64,000 nt of DNA from Cavia porcellus (Eukaryota; Chordata; Mammalia; Rodentia; Caviidae), in contig NW_026947484.1 in assembly GCF_034190915.1 (NCBI RefSeq), positions 71,379,482 through 71,443,481 on the forward strand, read 5' to 3'. Each line of letters opens with the position of its first letter. Position 1 is the stretch's first letter. Both the position numbers and the translations under genes were made by a program. Below, piece by piece: positions 1 through 12,500 of the stretch. Below the pieces are notes generated by a model. The model searched no databases and was not told where the DNA came from. It saw only the letters and a program-made list of their open reading frames with translations.

Positions 1-2271
1 TGTTATTCCCATTCTTAAAGTCTTGCATTACACTTGCTCATGTGGCTTTTTAAACATAAATTTCACTGATCAACTTTTTCACCTGCTGCTTGTCAGAATG
101 AGAGATCTGGGTAGGAAATCTCTCAAAGAACATGAGAAGCAGTTCACCTGGAGAGCAACTCAGTGTTGAGATAATCCTTCTGAAATGTGTTACAGAATGC
201 AAAACACAGATCGGCGAAAAGAGCTGTGTTAATTCATGTTGGTAAAATGGAGACACACACACAATGGAGACATGCTAATTTCATATAGCAGTAATCATGA
301 CAGTATCATTACATGTTACTGGGGATACATTACATGTTATCAGAGGTAGGTGATAACATAGAGCCATGCTCCAAAGAATTGGAGCAATGATTATTTTCTA
401 ATTAAAATCTAATCAATCAGAAAATCCTTATGCTAAGTTTTGCTCTCTTTAGTTTTAGGTATCAGTTGGACAACTAATGTTAGAAAACATTAAGTTGGAA
501 ATTGCAAACATTGACAATTTATAAATTGTAAATGTCATGCCATTCTGAGTAATGTGATGAAGTCTTGGTCTAGTCTACTGCTAGTTTCACTTAGGAAGTG
601 AATCTTCTCTCTTCTCTTTTTCCGCACTACCCTGCCCATCAGCCATGAACTAGCCATCCAGCTTATCAAATGATTACTGAAGGATCATAGTACTGAATGT
701 CTGGTAACAATTGACTGTAATGTCCCCAGTGTCTAAAAGTAGCAATACTGAGAATTTGTATTCCCAAAGAAAATGCAGAAAGTAGTTCCTTTAAGTAAGG
801 ATTTAACAGTATAATAAGGTCTTATGAGATTGTAGTCATATAGCTTTTATGTAACAGGATATTGTTAAGGTTGGTCTATTTTATATTGTTGCTAATATCT
901 TTGCCCAACTTCAAGCTGTGGTCATAGTATAGAGAGAAATGTAGTATATATGGGTTCAGTCATCTACTGGGAGTCATTGATCATTTCTCCTGCAGTTAAA
1001 AGGTGCTGCCGAGTTGGCACAAATTTGTAATTCATGATACAGTTATAGTTTGAGTATGTTTATGTGCAATTATGTATGTATCTAAGGTTTCCGTGAAGTT
1101 AGCTGCACTGCTTAGAAGTGGCATTAAGTGTTGGTAATATTTAGTTTCTGATATGATATCTTTAATTGATTTATTATAATATTGGAATATTAAAGGAGTT
1201 TGTCCCTTGGGAATTTGGTCAACTATGAGAGCTCTCAAAACTTTGCTTGAATTGATACTTCTGAAGCCCCAAGACCCATTATCAGACTTATTTGTACTGA
1301 TCTCCCAATATAATTTTAGATGTTGAAGGAATACATGTTTGACATGTTTTACAAGCAAAAAGTCTTCCTATAAGCTATTATATTATGGGGTTTTAAATGT
1401 GAAATATGTATAGAACTTTTGAGTGCTTGGTTTTCCAATATCTCACACATGCACTCACTCATACACATAGACATATATATGTATATATATAAGTACACAC
1501 ATGTGTGTGTCATATATACTTATGATGCATAGAAACAGCTGATAACTACTTTTGTCATGTGTAGGACCAGTGATAATATGGCTCAAAATAAATGTTACAG
1601 TACTTTTTCTTTTTCCCTGGCCAAACTGAGAAGGCTGGAGGACATTTTAAACAAGGAAAAAAGTACCCACTCATATCACTGAATACAGGCTATAATATAA
1701 GATAATTGAAAGGCAAATTTTATTTTTCCTGGTTTTGTTTTAGGCATTGTCTCATTTTTGTTTCTATACCTATGAGTATGGTTAAATTTTCCTTCCGCCT
1801 GTTATTTCCTCCTTAATTTCCTTTCACATTTTTCTTTTCTGAGAAACAGAAATGTTTTCTACTCCACACTTTGCTTTGCTGCCTCAGGGCTTGAGCTTGA
1901 AGTTGCTGCCAGAGATCTGGCTTTGATTCCTCCATGTGTTTAAGGCCCACCTAATTATATTCCAAGTCTCCCTTCCTGTTAATTCATCCTTTTTGTCAAC
2001 TGTTTCATCTCTCAGCCTCTTTCCTCCACAGTCTTTGCTACTCTTTTCGGCTCTTGGTTCCTAAGGTTGAGAAAAGATTTACAACACACGTTACAAACTC
2101 CTTGTGTGCTTACGTCACCGCCCACCCCACCCTAGTTCAACATGACTTTCAGGCTAGAAAATTTCATGCAGCAAAGTTATGTGGTGACTCTAGATATCCT
2201 CCCTGTCCTTTGGAATATCTTAAAAGAAATCCTCAGTGCATTGAAAATGAGATCTGTTAAAAGCTCTCTGC

Positions 2272-2430
2272 CCAAGGTGTGATGGTGCTGCCTGCTCTCC
2301 CACAACTTGGGAGGCTGAGGCAGAAGGATCACCATGAGTTAGAGGCCAGCCTGAGCTACATAGTGAGTTCAAGGCCAGCCTGAACTATCCAGTGAGATGC
2401 ATCTCAATAAATAAAATAAAATTTACAAAA
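2272..2430 (+). repeat. B1-like SINE
   Basis: The segment carries the 7SL-derived B1 core GGGAGGCTGAGGCAGAAGGA followed by two related copies of the GCCAGCCTGA block, the internal duplication typical of B1. It ends in an AATAAAATAAAAT tail. Divergence in the 5' part suggests an old copy. Confidence 0.75.
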
Positions 2431-5305
2431 AGTCCTCTGCCACTGAGAAAGTATTGTCTTCACTTCTAAGACCATAGATCTGCTTGCCCATTGGCTGAAC
2501 TAAAAATATAATGTGAATTTAGGGGACCATAGTAGAGGAATAGAAGGTCTTTCTAAGCAACAGCCCACAAAATCTCATGTCAGTACATGAGATCAATAGG
2601 TCTTTATTTTGCCATTTGTAAAATAATCTTTATTTAAACTAGAAATATTTTGAGACTACTTTTTAAATTATAACTGACTCTGTGCTAAATATATTAAGAC
2701 ATAATATTACTCTGGAAAGGCAAACCCTACCCAAACCATGGCATGGAAAATAAGCTACATTCAGAGAGCATTTGCTCATTTATTAAAGATAATATTATGC
2801 ATCTCTTTAACTCTGACATACCTAAGGAAATCAGTCTCCAGATTGCCTCAACATTCCCATTGACTGCCTTCCTGAGGTGAAAAAAAACATCTGAATCCCA
2901 GGTGCGTAGACATCTATAATTTCTGATCAGTACATGTACTTAAAGTTGATATCTACTGTACATATAGGTTACTGAAAAGTATCCTAAATCTACAATTATA
3001 ATGAGAATACAGTTAATATAATGGCCAAGTGGCATCCCAAATATTTCACCTTTATAGAATTCTCCCTTTTTCCTTAAAGTTGCTGAAGGCAAAATAGGAA
3101 ATAAGAAATTGGGTTATCACCATAGATAGATCATTTCAACATGTCTAAAATGGATTTCACAAATGCTATTATAAACACTCATTAGTTTAGACTTCACCAT
3201 TTAACCAGTGATTATAATTACAGGAGGGTCATTATTCAAATGCACTTGATTACACAGGTAGGTATATGGCAATTGCCAAACATAAAGCTAAGAAAATTAA
3301 AATCATAACAAATGATAACGAGGAGAGTTCCTCCTAATAAACTCTGAACAGCTCAGAGAGTGAAAAGGATGTCGGGATACCCCACCCTTACAGCTATCTC
3401 AGTAATCTTATCACCTGTACTGAGTTCTGTCTCATACCTGTAGGTCTCTCTGGGGGACGAGGTCCCTAATGCATAACTCGAAACTAACTGCTGCCTATGC
3501 TCTAAAGTATTTGATCTCATTCTTGGTATATCAGTCTCTGAGCTAATCTTTTAAGTTCTGATCGCTGTTTCAAAAAAAAATTGGATATCTTAAAAGTAGT
3601 GTTTTTCTATATAATCGATTTTATTGAGAATGTAGCCCACACTTCCTACTTGGGAAATTGAGGTCCATCACAAACCAACTTCATTTTCATGCTCGAGCCT
3701 TAGCTATGCCTTGATTCAACAGGAACTCTGTTTGGGGCAGTCCCTTTTCTATGTTGCAAAAATCACAAGACTGTTTGTTCTCTTTGCTCGTTGTTTTTCT
3801 TCTTACCACTAATCACAGGCCACCCATACTTCAAGAATACATTTCCTTGAGCTCACCTCCCCTCTCTTCCATGAGTTCACTGTACCATGCACTGCTTGAT
3901 GTTTGAATTCTACAAGCTTTACCCTTACTCAGCATAAATACACACCCCTCTTGGATGCTGCACGCCTTGAGGCAGAGCTGGGACTAACTCATTTCACATT
4001 CTCCCCCTTCATGTTCCAGAGTACCTCTCAAGTAAATCTGCTCATTATTTGATAAAAAAACTTTTCTTATTAAAACAGAAGATGACCATTCAGGATTATG
4101 TAAATATAAGCACAAGTTCAAACAACACTTGGCTTCACAATGTTCCCTAGTGTTAAAGGTTAAAACTGAGTAATGCAGAGCTGTGGCCAATAGTTTAGGA
4201 TTATGTGTAGCTGATTTCTTCAGTTGCCCCTAAGATCGCTGGATAAACTTGTATTTTTACTGCAGGTTAATGATGATTTACCAAACGTTAACTGATTTTA
4301 ATCTGAAGAAAGCAGTTTATGTAGTTTAGATACAGGATTTTGATAGTAAAACAAAATGGTATCTACATAGTGTAGATTCTTTCACCAAAAAAAGGTTAGG
4401 TTAAGGGCATACAACTATAATGTATTAAGAGCACATTACTGAGAATTTGAAGTAAAAAAATAAAGTCACAGACCTAAGAATAAAAGGACTCAGGCAGGAG
4501 CTAGAAAGCCTCACCATAAATCACGTAAAAGAATCTAGTCTGTTTTTTTCTTCTTCTTCGAATTTTGTTTAATGAAATTATACTATAAAAGGGTAGAATT
4601 GTGAATATATTTCTCAGGTAAGATTCACATGTTCTCTTAGTTTGGAGGGTAAAATCTGAAAAGATAATACATTCTTGAGGGCAGGATTAACAAATAGGTG
4701 AATCTGATTCAAGCTTTGAACAGCTGATTTAAAAATTGAGGACAGGCACCACAATATCTTTAGGTCTTTATTTTATTTTATGTTTTTGTTTTTTCTTTTG
4801 GAATTTCATGGGCTGATACATGAGTATTTAACTTTACCAAAAAGCAGAATTGAATAAGAAATTTAATAATAGAATAGCAGCACATTATTTTGGAAAAGGA
4901 AGGTAAATATGACTAGAGAGACCAGTGAAGCCTTCATAAAGAGATGATGCATTAAGCCAGAGTTTCAGGGAGAAGAATGTGGCAAAACTCCCACCTGAGG
5001 AACCTTACAAATAAAGGTGTGGAGCAAAGAAAGGCGCGCAGAAGTGTTTCCACAAAGCAGAATAGAAACAAAAGGGAACTTTGGGGAAGAGCAGGACCAG
5101 AGTTTGGAAGCAGATATTGGCCCAAATCATAAACCCCCTCAAGTGTCACACAAGCAGTCTGAGGAGGAGAATCCCTGAAGTTTTCTAAGAGGCAAGTAGA
5201 CCAGAGTCAACTGGCTAGGTGAGGGAGATTCTAGGAAAGGGGTGAAGATCGAATTTTATTTAAGCAGATATGGGGCATGGAGTGGTTTAAAAGGTAGTTA
5301 TGAAG

Positions 5306-5480
5306 CTGGGTGTGGTGGCACACGTCTGTAATCCCAGCACTCAAGAGGCTGAGGAAGGAGGAGGATTGTGATTTCCAGACCAGCCTGGGCTACAGAGTGA
5401 GTTCAAGACCAGCTTCAACTGCACAATGAGACCCTGTCTCAAAAAGACAAAAAAAAAAAAAAAATAATAATAATAATGAA
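5306..5480 (+). repeat. B1-like SINE with A-rich and AAT tail
   Basis: This is a near-complete B1-like element: GCTGGGTGTGGTGGCACAC, then GTAATCCCAGCACT, GAGGCTGAGG, GACCAGCCTGGGCTAC and GAGACCCTGTCTCAAAAA. A long A run and an AAT microsatellite form the tail. It is better preserved than the copy at 2272. Confidence 0.85.
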
Positions 5481-5549
5481 CAAATAGACATTAAAAAATG
5501 ACCACAGAATATGTGTGTTATTAATGGAAAAGAAAGTATGTGGGGGGAA

Positions 5550-5600
5550 GAAAGAGAGAGAGAGAGTAAGAGTGAGAGACAGAGAGAGAGAGAGAGAGGA
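5550..5600. repeat. (GA)n-rich low-complexity tract
   Basis: The sequence is almost pure purine, GAGAGAGA with short interruptions, lying about 70 bp after the tail of the B1-like SINE. Confidence 0.8.
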
Positions 5601-7435
5601 GGTCTTGATTAGAAGCTTTTAGAGCTTCAGTTTGAAGCAAGAGCAGCCAAAATGTAACGGTAACAGTGAGCTGAGTGGAGAGCACATTACAGAAGTGATT
5701 TCAGCTCAACCCTTGAGAAGAAAAATAGTAAGTGGTAAGGGTTAGGGATGCATAAGAAAATATTTCTTAAGAGTAATTATAAGATTCTGCAAAGCGTTTC
5801 CAATAACTTATGTATTGTTTCACCCCATAGATGCACAGGGTAACTCATGATTTTAAATTTACCTTTCTTCATCTTGAACTAAGAGGCCAACTTTTATTCT
5901 TCTTGAGGGATAACATGATTCATATGCTCTTCGTTTGTATTCAGTTACTGTGTCAGAGAATCAAGGGTTTGCTTGGTACTCTTTCTCAGACCTTTATGTT
6001 CCTGTCCTTTCTCATACAGTCTCTTCCTCTGAATGGCTTGGTTCCATCTTCCTTCATTTATTCATGTGTGGATCCCTTTCCAAGCAAGTCCAGCCTAGCA
6101 CTACAATTTTTTTCGAAATCTTCAACAGACATAAGACAATGTTGTTTTGTTGTATGGAAAATTTTATTGGTGTGAACAGGAAAATAAGGAAGTTTTCCTC
6201 CATCTCATTTTGCAGCAAATCACACATTATAATCTTAATGTCACTGAGAAATTTTTACCAATTATGTTGCTTTGTTAGCATAGCTATTGATTTGAACTTT
6301 GAAAAGTGGTGTACTGATGTATTCAAGACAAAAATGAATTCCTATCTCTGAATATGAAATGAGGATGGGTATCTGAATTAATATATATGTTTCAAACCCT
6401 GTATGTAAGACAAACTTCTTTTAGAGTTATATTTTTCAGTTACCTGAGATTCAAACTAGTTTATCTTTTCATATACCTAACAAAAAGTTGCAATACATAA
6501 TTGTTACTTATGATTGTTTTCTAATATCAAAAATAAGAAAAAGAATAAATAAAAAAGTAAAAAGTGAAAAAACACTCATATTTGTCAGAAACAGAATATA
6601 ACCTTTTTCATCACAAGGGATATTCTTTAATTGGCTTGTTGTGCTCCTATAAAAGTTAAATGAATATCAAAGTTGATTTACCAATGAAATGCAAACTCAG
6701 AGCTGCAAAAGTTGAAACTCAGATATTTTACATGAAATATTCTTTTAAAAAATCTTTTGCTTGTTTCATTAAAGTGGACACCGAATAAAATTCCAGGCTT
6801 TTTGGGTGCATGTTGCAGTCACATCTCTTTATCAGCGGTATTACTAAGAAATCTAGTATCTGATCTCATCTGAAGACAAATAAACTGGGAGATGCTTTGG
6901 TGAAAAGATGGATGAAATTGTTATGCCTTTAAAAGCCAATGAAAAATAAGCCAATAGCTAAGTTTTTCTAAACAAACTTCTTGTGAAATTCCACCATTTA
7001 TCTAGCTTGGTGACAGCAAAATAAAGTACTGAAACTGATCAGTCATCACACCCACTCACAGCAGCCCAAGGAAGCATGTTTGGGGCTTGAAGTTGAAACT
7101 AGGAGCAGTGGTTTATGAAGCTTAAGCCGCTGAGCTGCTCTGGTCCCACCTGAGTGACAACATCAGTTAAAAACACCAATTTCCAAGTTGTTTTCTCCCA
7201 GCTGTGTTTTCTAGCTTTGAAATGACTCCACATCTTAATAAACCTTTAAAAAATCTGATTTTAATTTAGTGTGTACACATTTGTATCTATTCCTGTATAT
7301 AAAATGTAAGATAAAAATCTAATATTTTGACGTGGGACATGGTTTAGATGTTGTATGATGCTCTAAAGTCATAAACATTTGCAAAGGTGCTGCCTATTTA
7401 AATGCTTTCTTATACACTTTCTCCACATCCCCCAG

Positions 7436-7540
7436 ATCTTCATCAACAACGAATGGCATGATTCCGCGAGTGGCAAGAAATTTCCGGTCATTAATCCTGC
7501 AACTGAGGAGAAAATCTGTGAGGTGGAGGAAGGGGATAAG
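7436..7540 (+). CDS. ALDH1A1: ALDH1A1 exon 2 (residues 23-57)
   Basis: The exon begins in phase 0 at ATC after a CCCAG acceptor and ends at AAG before the donor GTGAGT. It encodes 35 residues starting [10 protein letters not shown] and ending VEEGDK, the N-terminal strand region that opens the Rossmann-type NAD-binding domain. It matches the human exon closely; GKKFPV and NPATEE are family hallmarks. The longer open frame that begins at 7379 runs through the acceptor and is not the real start, because the N-terminus is encoded in the missing exon 1. Confidence 0.97.
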
Positions 7541-9884
7541 GTGAGTTTCTCAATCCAGCTCTGGTTCATACCAGGCTCCTCTGCTTCTCACCATGCTGAG
7601 CTCCCAAACCCATTGTAAAGCCAATAAATGACCTTATGCCTGAGATGCTGTAGTGATTTCTCTTTGTATAGCTTTCTGTGATTTCCAATTGAAATAATGT
7701 TGACATTTATTCTACGGTCTATAAGACAGGATTAATTACAGCTTTGAAAGAGGAGAGAAATACTTTATTGATATGAAATCATTCTTTTTTACTTGGTAGG
7801 TGAAATTTGAAAATTTAATATATTATTTTTAGACAATCTATTTTGGATACTAAATTTCTAAATTATTTCATTAAAATCATTGAATTAATGTGAATCTGTA
7901 CCTCTTAAGTGAACTGCAAAATATCTTAAGTAGAATAATTAAGTAAAAGTATAGTTATACTCTAGCTAATATATTAACAAAAAAGACCAAATTTTTAGTA
8001 ACAATTTTTTTAATTCTAAATGTTCTGTTAATTTAACATTTAACACAACTTTATTAAAAAGATAGTATTTTTATATACATTTACAAATGGTGATAAAATG
8101 ACCACATAAAAAGATTGGGTACTTTACTCAGGACAACCTTGCTAATAAATAATAAATAAGCATTTATAGCACTTCAGAGTCTGTGCCTAGAAAGGTTACT
8201 GCTTTATTTTGTGATTTTTATGAAAGCAAGATAAGATGAATTTAAAAAGCCTTTAGTGATGAGAAAATAAACGCTTTCAGAATTTTTACCCAAATACAGA
8301 CATAAAAAGTGTTCCCAATTTGAAGTAATTTGTCTGTTCCGTGTTACCAAGCTTTAAATCTCTGTTTCTGAGATTAGTTGTAAAGCAATAAAAAGTCTTG
8401 CTTCACGAAAATCCTACTGGAAGATTAACGCATCGGAACCGAAGGGTGATACCATTCATGACCCTAGGTTTCAGTTGGATCAATTTCATGCTCCTGTACA
8501 GTTGCCGATTTGCCTTTGCTTTAAAAGCAGTGCAACTTTGGGTTTTCTAAAGACCCTAGATACTCTGCAGAATTTTCAGAATAAAGTGAGGCCCAGGCCT
8601 GCAGGAGAGAGCAGAGTTTGGACACAGAGGCCAACAATTTGAGAAGCAGGCACAGAATGAGATGAACACGTAGCACTTGACATCAGACTTCACTTTCTGT
8701 ATACACTGAAGAGCTCACCCATGCATGGATTCTTCACTCATCCTAAGGAAGAAGTCCACACACAGAGGTCAGCTGTAATACTCCTCAATCTTTTTTTTAT
8801 GACTGTGTCCCACGGTACTTAACTGACCTTAGACCTCCAGATTCACCACGCCCAGTGCCCCTTGCTCACACTGCTGGTCCCTGCCTCTGTGCACTTCTGC
8901 ACTGCACTCCCCGGGAACCTGTCCAAGTCACGTGTACAGTACCAGTCAGTGGTTCCACTTTTGCACTCATCCTGTGGAGCTCCTGTTCTTTTTTGTGTAA
9001 AATGAGGAAGTCAGAAACACTTGCAAGGTTAATTAACATAGCCAAAGATCTTCAAAAGCACCAGGCTCATAAATCCTCAGTCATTATGTGGTTTTATCCT
9101 TGTTTCAAAGCCTTCTCAGATCCTCCCAGATAGACGTGCTCTCTTTTGTGTGATTATAGAATACTGCATTTGCCTATGACTCTTGCGTTAGACATATGTG
9201 GGTACTGATGGATTAGTCTAGAGCACGCTTTTGCAGTGATCAGTACTGCATCTCACATTTTCACAGCTTGGATTCTGGTGGTAGTGAAACATTCTTCTCC
9301 TTAACCAGGCTTTGAATTTTCACATACCCCACCCACATCCTAAGCGTCTAGTACTCAGCTGGTTGCTGGCAGAGGTAGTGATCCAGAAAATGTGCCACTC
9401 ATCAGAACTTCCTAGAAACCTGGTTAAGATACAAATTCCCACCCTTCCCTAGAGTTTGTTTTTATGGCACTAGAGTGAACCTGGGAATTCACATCTCTGA
9501 CAAATTCTCAGCTAATGCAGGTGAGGGGAAAGGGAAAGTGGGGCAATATATTTTGAGAATACTGAATGAAACTATTAGACCATAAGCTGTATCTTCTCTC
9601 ACAGCTTAGCATTTAACAGGAGACAAAATTCTTTTCATAATTGTCAGTGAAGTAAGCTGTAATACACGGATAACATATTTTATATAATTCCTATGAAATT
9701 AAATGTATGTATAAAATGTGTAGCAATTACAGCATGCAAAAATATAATTTCCATCTACCCACACATGGTTTCTTTGGGATCAGAACCTCTTCTAGTTCTT
9801 ATAAAACATACAGAAAATTAAAACTACAAACAGTGTCATCCTAGTGTCTGTAGACCATCAGTTTTCTAACTGTAGTGAAGCCAT

Positions 9885-10960
9885 TATTGGACCTACGTCT
9901 ATCACCCCTCTCACCTTTCCTTCCCAGCTTCTGCTAATCACTGTGGTACTTTCTGTTTTAAATAACCTTTTTGTCTTCCATCCATGAGTGGCAGCATAGC
10001 AACTTTGTCTTTCTGTGACTGAATTATTTCACTTAACATAATGTCCTCTGGTCTCAGCCATTCTACCACAACTGACAAGAATCGTTCTTTTTTTATAGCT
10101 GAATCACATTTCATTGTACATATGTCACCTTTTCTGTATCCACTGATCTCCTCACAGGCATCTTAGTTGATTCAGTACGTTTGCTCATATAAATAGTTCG
10201 GTAATTAACTGAGCTATCCATGAGAGCACAAGTATAATTTTAAATGATTTTGTCTTGTTTGGAGATACATTCAGATGTGGGGCAATAGATTACATAGGGA
10301 TTTAATTTTAATTTCTTTTTGAAATTTTCATGCTCTTCTCCATAATGACTGTACTAATTTTTTAGTCTCATCAAAAATATGTAAGGATTTATTTGTCTCC
10401 ACATCCTCATAAACATTTATTATGTTTGGCTTCTTTGGTAATATCTATTCTGTGCGATGTAGGAAAATATTAATCAAAATAAAGTTTTGACATTTTTTGG
10501 ATTATTTGCCCATTTTAAAATCAGATTATTTAATTTTTTGCTATTGTTTCAGATCTTTTGATAATATAGACATTACTTTCTTGGCAGAGGTACAGATTAC
10601 CTATTTCTCCACTTGATAGATAGGCTTTTCACCTGTTTTCTGTTCATATTAGTTTTAGTTTGATATAAATTTGTTTATCTTTGTTAGTAGTGCTTGTGCT
10701 TTGGGGATTTTATCCACAAAATCATTGCCTAGCCCAATATGTTTGCCAGTGTACTTTGGCAGTTTCAGATCTTTCGCTGGACAAAGTTTATACTGTATTA
10801 TGCACATTATAAGAGGTAATGGTTTAATTTCATTGTTTTGTGTGTGAACAGTTTTCCCAGCGTGGTCCACTGAAGAACCTGCCTCTTATCTAATGTGTGT
10901 TTTGGTGTCTTTGTTGAGAATCATGGGACAGATGGAGCAGGACACAGTCTTGGAGAAGTA
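9885..10960 (-). mobile_element. LINE-1 ORF2 3'-region remnant, antisense
   Basis: The + strand reads as the antisense of mammalian LINE-1 ORF2 and its 3' part: the stretches TTATTTCACTTAACATAATG (10027-10046), AAAATCATTGCCTAG (10718 onward) and TTTTCCCAGCGTGGTCCACTG (10853 onward) are well-known LINE-1 segments in reverse. The 71-codon minus-strand frame at 10655-10870 is a fragment of the decayed ORF2. Several deletions and stops make it inactive. The 3' end of the element lies to the left. Confidence 0.82.
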
Positions 10961-12342
10961 AAGTGGTCTTTGGTAATCATGCTGTGACATCCACTTTGCA
11001 TCTCTGTGAATTTTCACAAGATCAAACTTGGCCATCCCTGGCCATGAGTTACAGGGGTTTCAAATGCCTGACTCCCATGAGCTATTCGGAGAACTAAGAG
11101 AATACATTTTTCATATTTAAAAAAACAATGAATAACTGGTGCCAGAGATTTCTCGAGATCCACCATAGCCTTACCTCAAATGCTTATCTAGTCGGTTCAG
11201 TGGCTCCGGCAAGCCTAAGTAAAAAAGCAATGAATATCTGAGTGTGCCAGAGCAAGGCTGCGAGGGCTCAGAGTCTTTCTCTCTGTGGTTATGAGTTGAG
11301 TGTCACTCACAGAAAGGCTGCCAATCTGTTTGGAGTTTGTAACTAATAAAAGAAAAAATCGATGGATTATGTTTTAGCTCCGGAACACTTAACTTTGCCA
11401 TTGGCTTCCAAGATAGCATCTTGCTGGGCCACCAGGATTATTTCCTTGAGGAAAACAAATCTCTCTGCTTGGGTGACAGTTGAAACCTGAGGGAGTCCGA
11501 GGCCTTTTCTTGGCACAATTTATGGAATTTACCATCTTTGTAAGGAGTAGTAAGATAAAATTGATGATTACACCATAAGCCTTTGAACAGTGTGTCACTG
11601 AGTTGCTCTGTGCTTATGACCATGCTCCTACCCCGAGAACAGCAGGACACTTAGTGACACCCAGCAAAGCTTCAAGTCGGGTCACAGTTGTCATGGAATT
11701 GGCTGGACATTTGACCACCCAAAGTAAATTGTCAATGATATAAACAATGCAAGGAAAATAATTTTATCATCCAACATTCCTATCATGGAATTCCTTTTAG
11801 AATTATTTGTAAAAGTACTTTGATCTTGAAACAATAATCACTGTTCGAACAACATGGCCAATGAATGTAAACTAATAATGTTTAGTAAAAGGCACAAATC
11901 TAATAAATTATATAGTCACAGTAAACCTAATATTCTGGAAATGACTCTTTCCATAATGAGCCAAAAGTTTTATGAGAAGAGTGGAACTAACAATGAACCT
12001 TAAGGAGTATCAAGGAGAAAAGAGGGGAGAGCACACTTGGAGTTTACAGAGCAAAGCGCAGATGTGCTTTCACTGCTTCCAACACTAAAGCACAAACTAA
12101 CTAATAACTGGTGGGAGTAAAAATAAATGTTCATTAAAGAAAGAATTTGTGAGAGGTGCAAAAGTAAAACTGATCTGATGATTATTTTCTTCACTTCTGA
12201 ATAAATTTAATATGGAAATGAATGATCTAGTGGTGATGAAGGCTTCAGTCTTCCTTAACAGAACTCAGCACGTCATTTGAATTACCATCATGTACACAGC
12301 TTGTGTGGATCGTTACTTTTTCTTTAAAAAAAAGAACTTTGT

Positions 12343-12500
12343 CCTGGGCGTGGTGGCACAGGCCTGTAATACCAGCATTTGGAAGGCTGAGGCAGGAGAA
12401 TCACCATGATTTTGAGGTCAGCCTTATGTACATAGTAAGTTCAAGGTCAGCCTGAATGACATAGTGAGATGCTGTATGAAAAACAAAACAAAGAAACACA
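12343..12500 (+). repeat. B1-like SINE
   Basis: The copy reads TGGGCGTGGTGGCACAGGCC, GTAATACCAGCA, GGCTGAGGCAGGAGAATCAC and two GTCAGCC blocks, then a degraded A-rich tail. It has the internal duplication and is moderately diverged. Confidence 0.8.

Larger units (their letters stand above)
1..7435 (+). other. Intron 1 of ALDH1A1 (3' part)
   Basis: This is non-coding sequence upstream of exon 2. The ATG-led open frames here, up to 138 codons (5935-6351), lie in AT-rich sequence and show no recognised domain. Two B1-like SINEs (about 2272-2430 and 5306-5463), a GA-rich stretch (5550-5600) and a TA/CA-rich patch (1440-1530) are present. I looked for the exon 1 coding sequence (a short N-terminal peptide ending in a splice donor) and for a promoter with TATA and CCAAT boxes next to it, and found neither. 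The intron ends at the AG of 7434-7435. Confidence 0.75.

Noticed and set aside
1032..1358. 108-codon minus-strand frame
   Set aside because: No recognised domain; AT-rich intron 1 sequence, length within chance expectation over 64 kb.
5831..6351. Overlapping 114- and 138-codon open frames in intron 1
   Set aside because: Two frames open over the same low-complexity AT/T-rich stretch; no protein similarity recognised and no splice signals of note.
7379..7618. ATG-led frame around exon 2 as a gene start
   Set aside because: The ATG is upstream of the CCCAG acceptor; the protein context requires an upstream exon and the frame continues past the GTGAGT donor only by chance.
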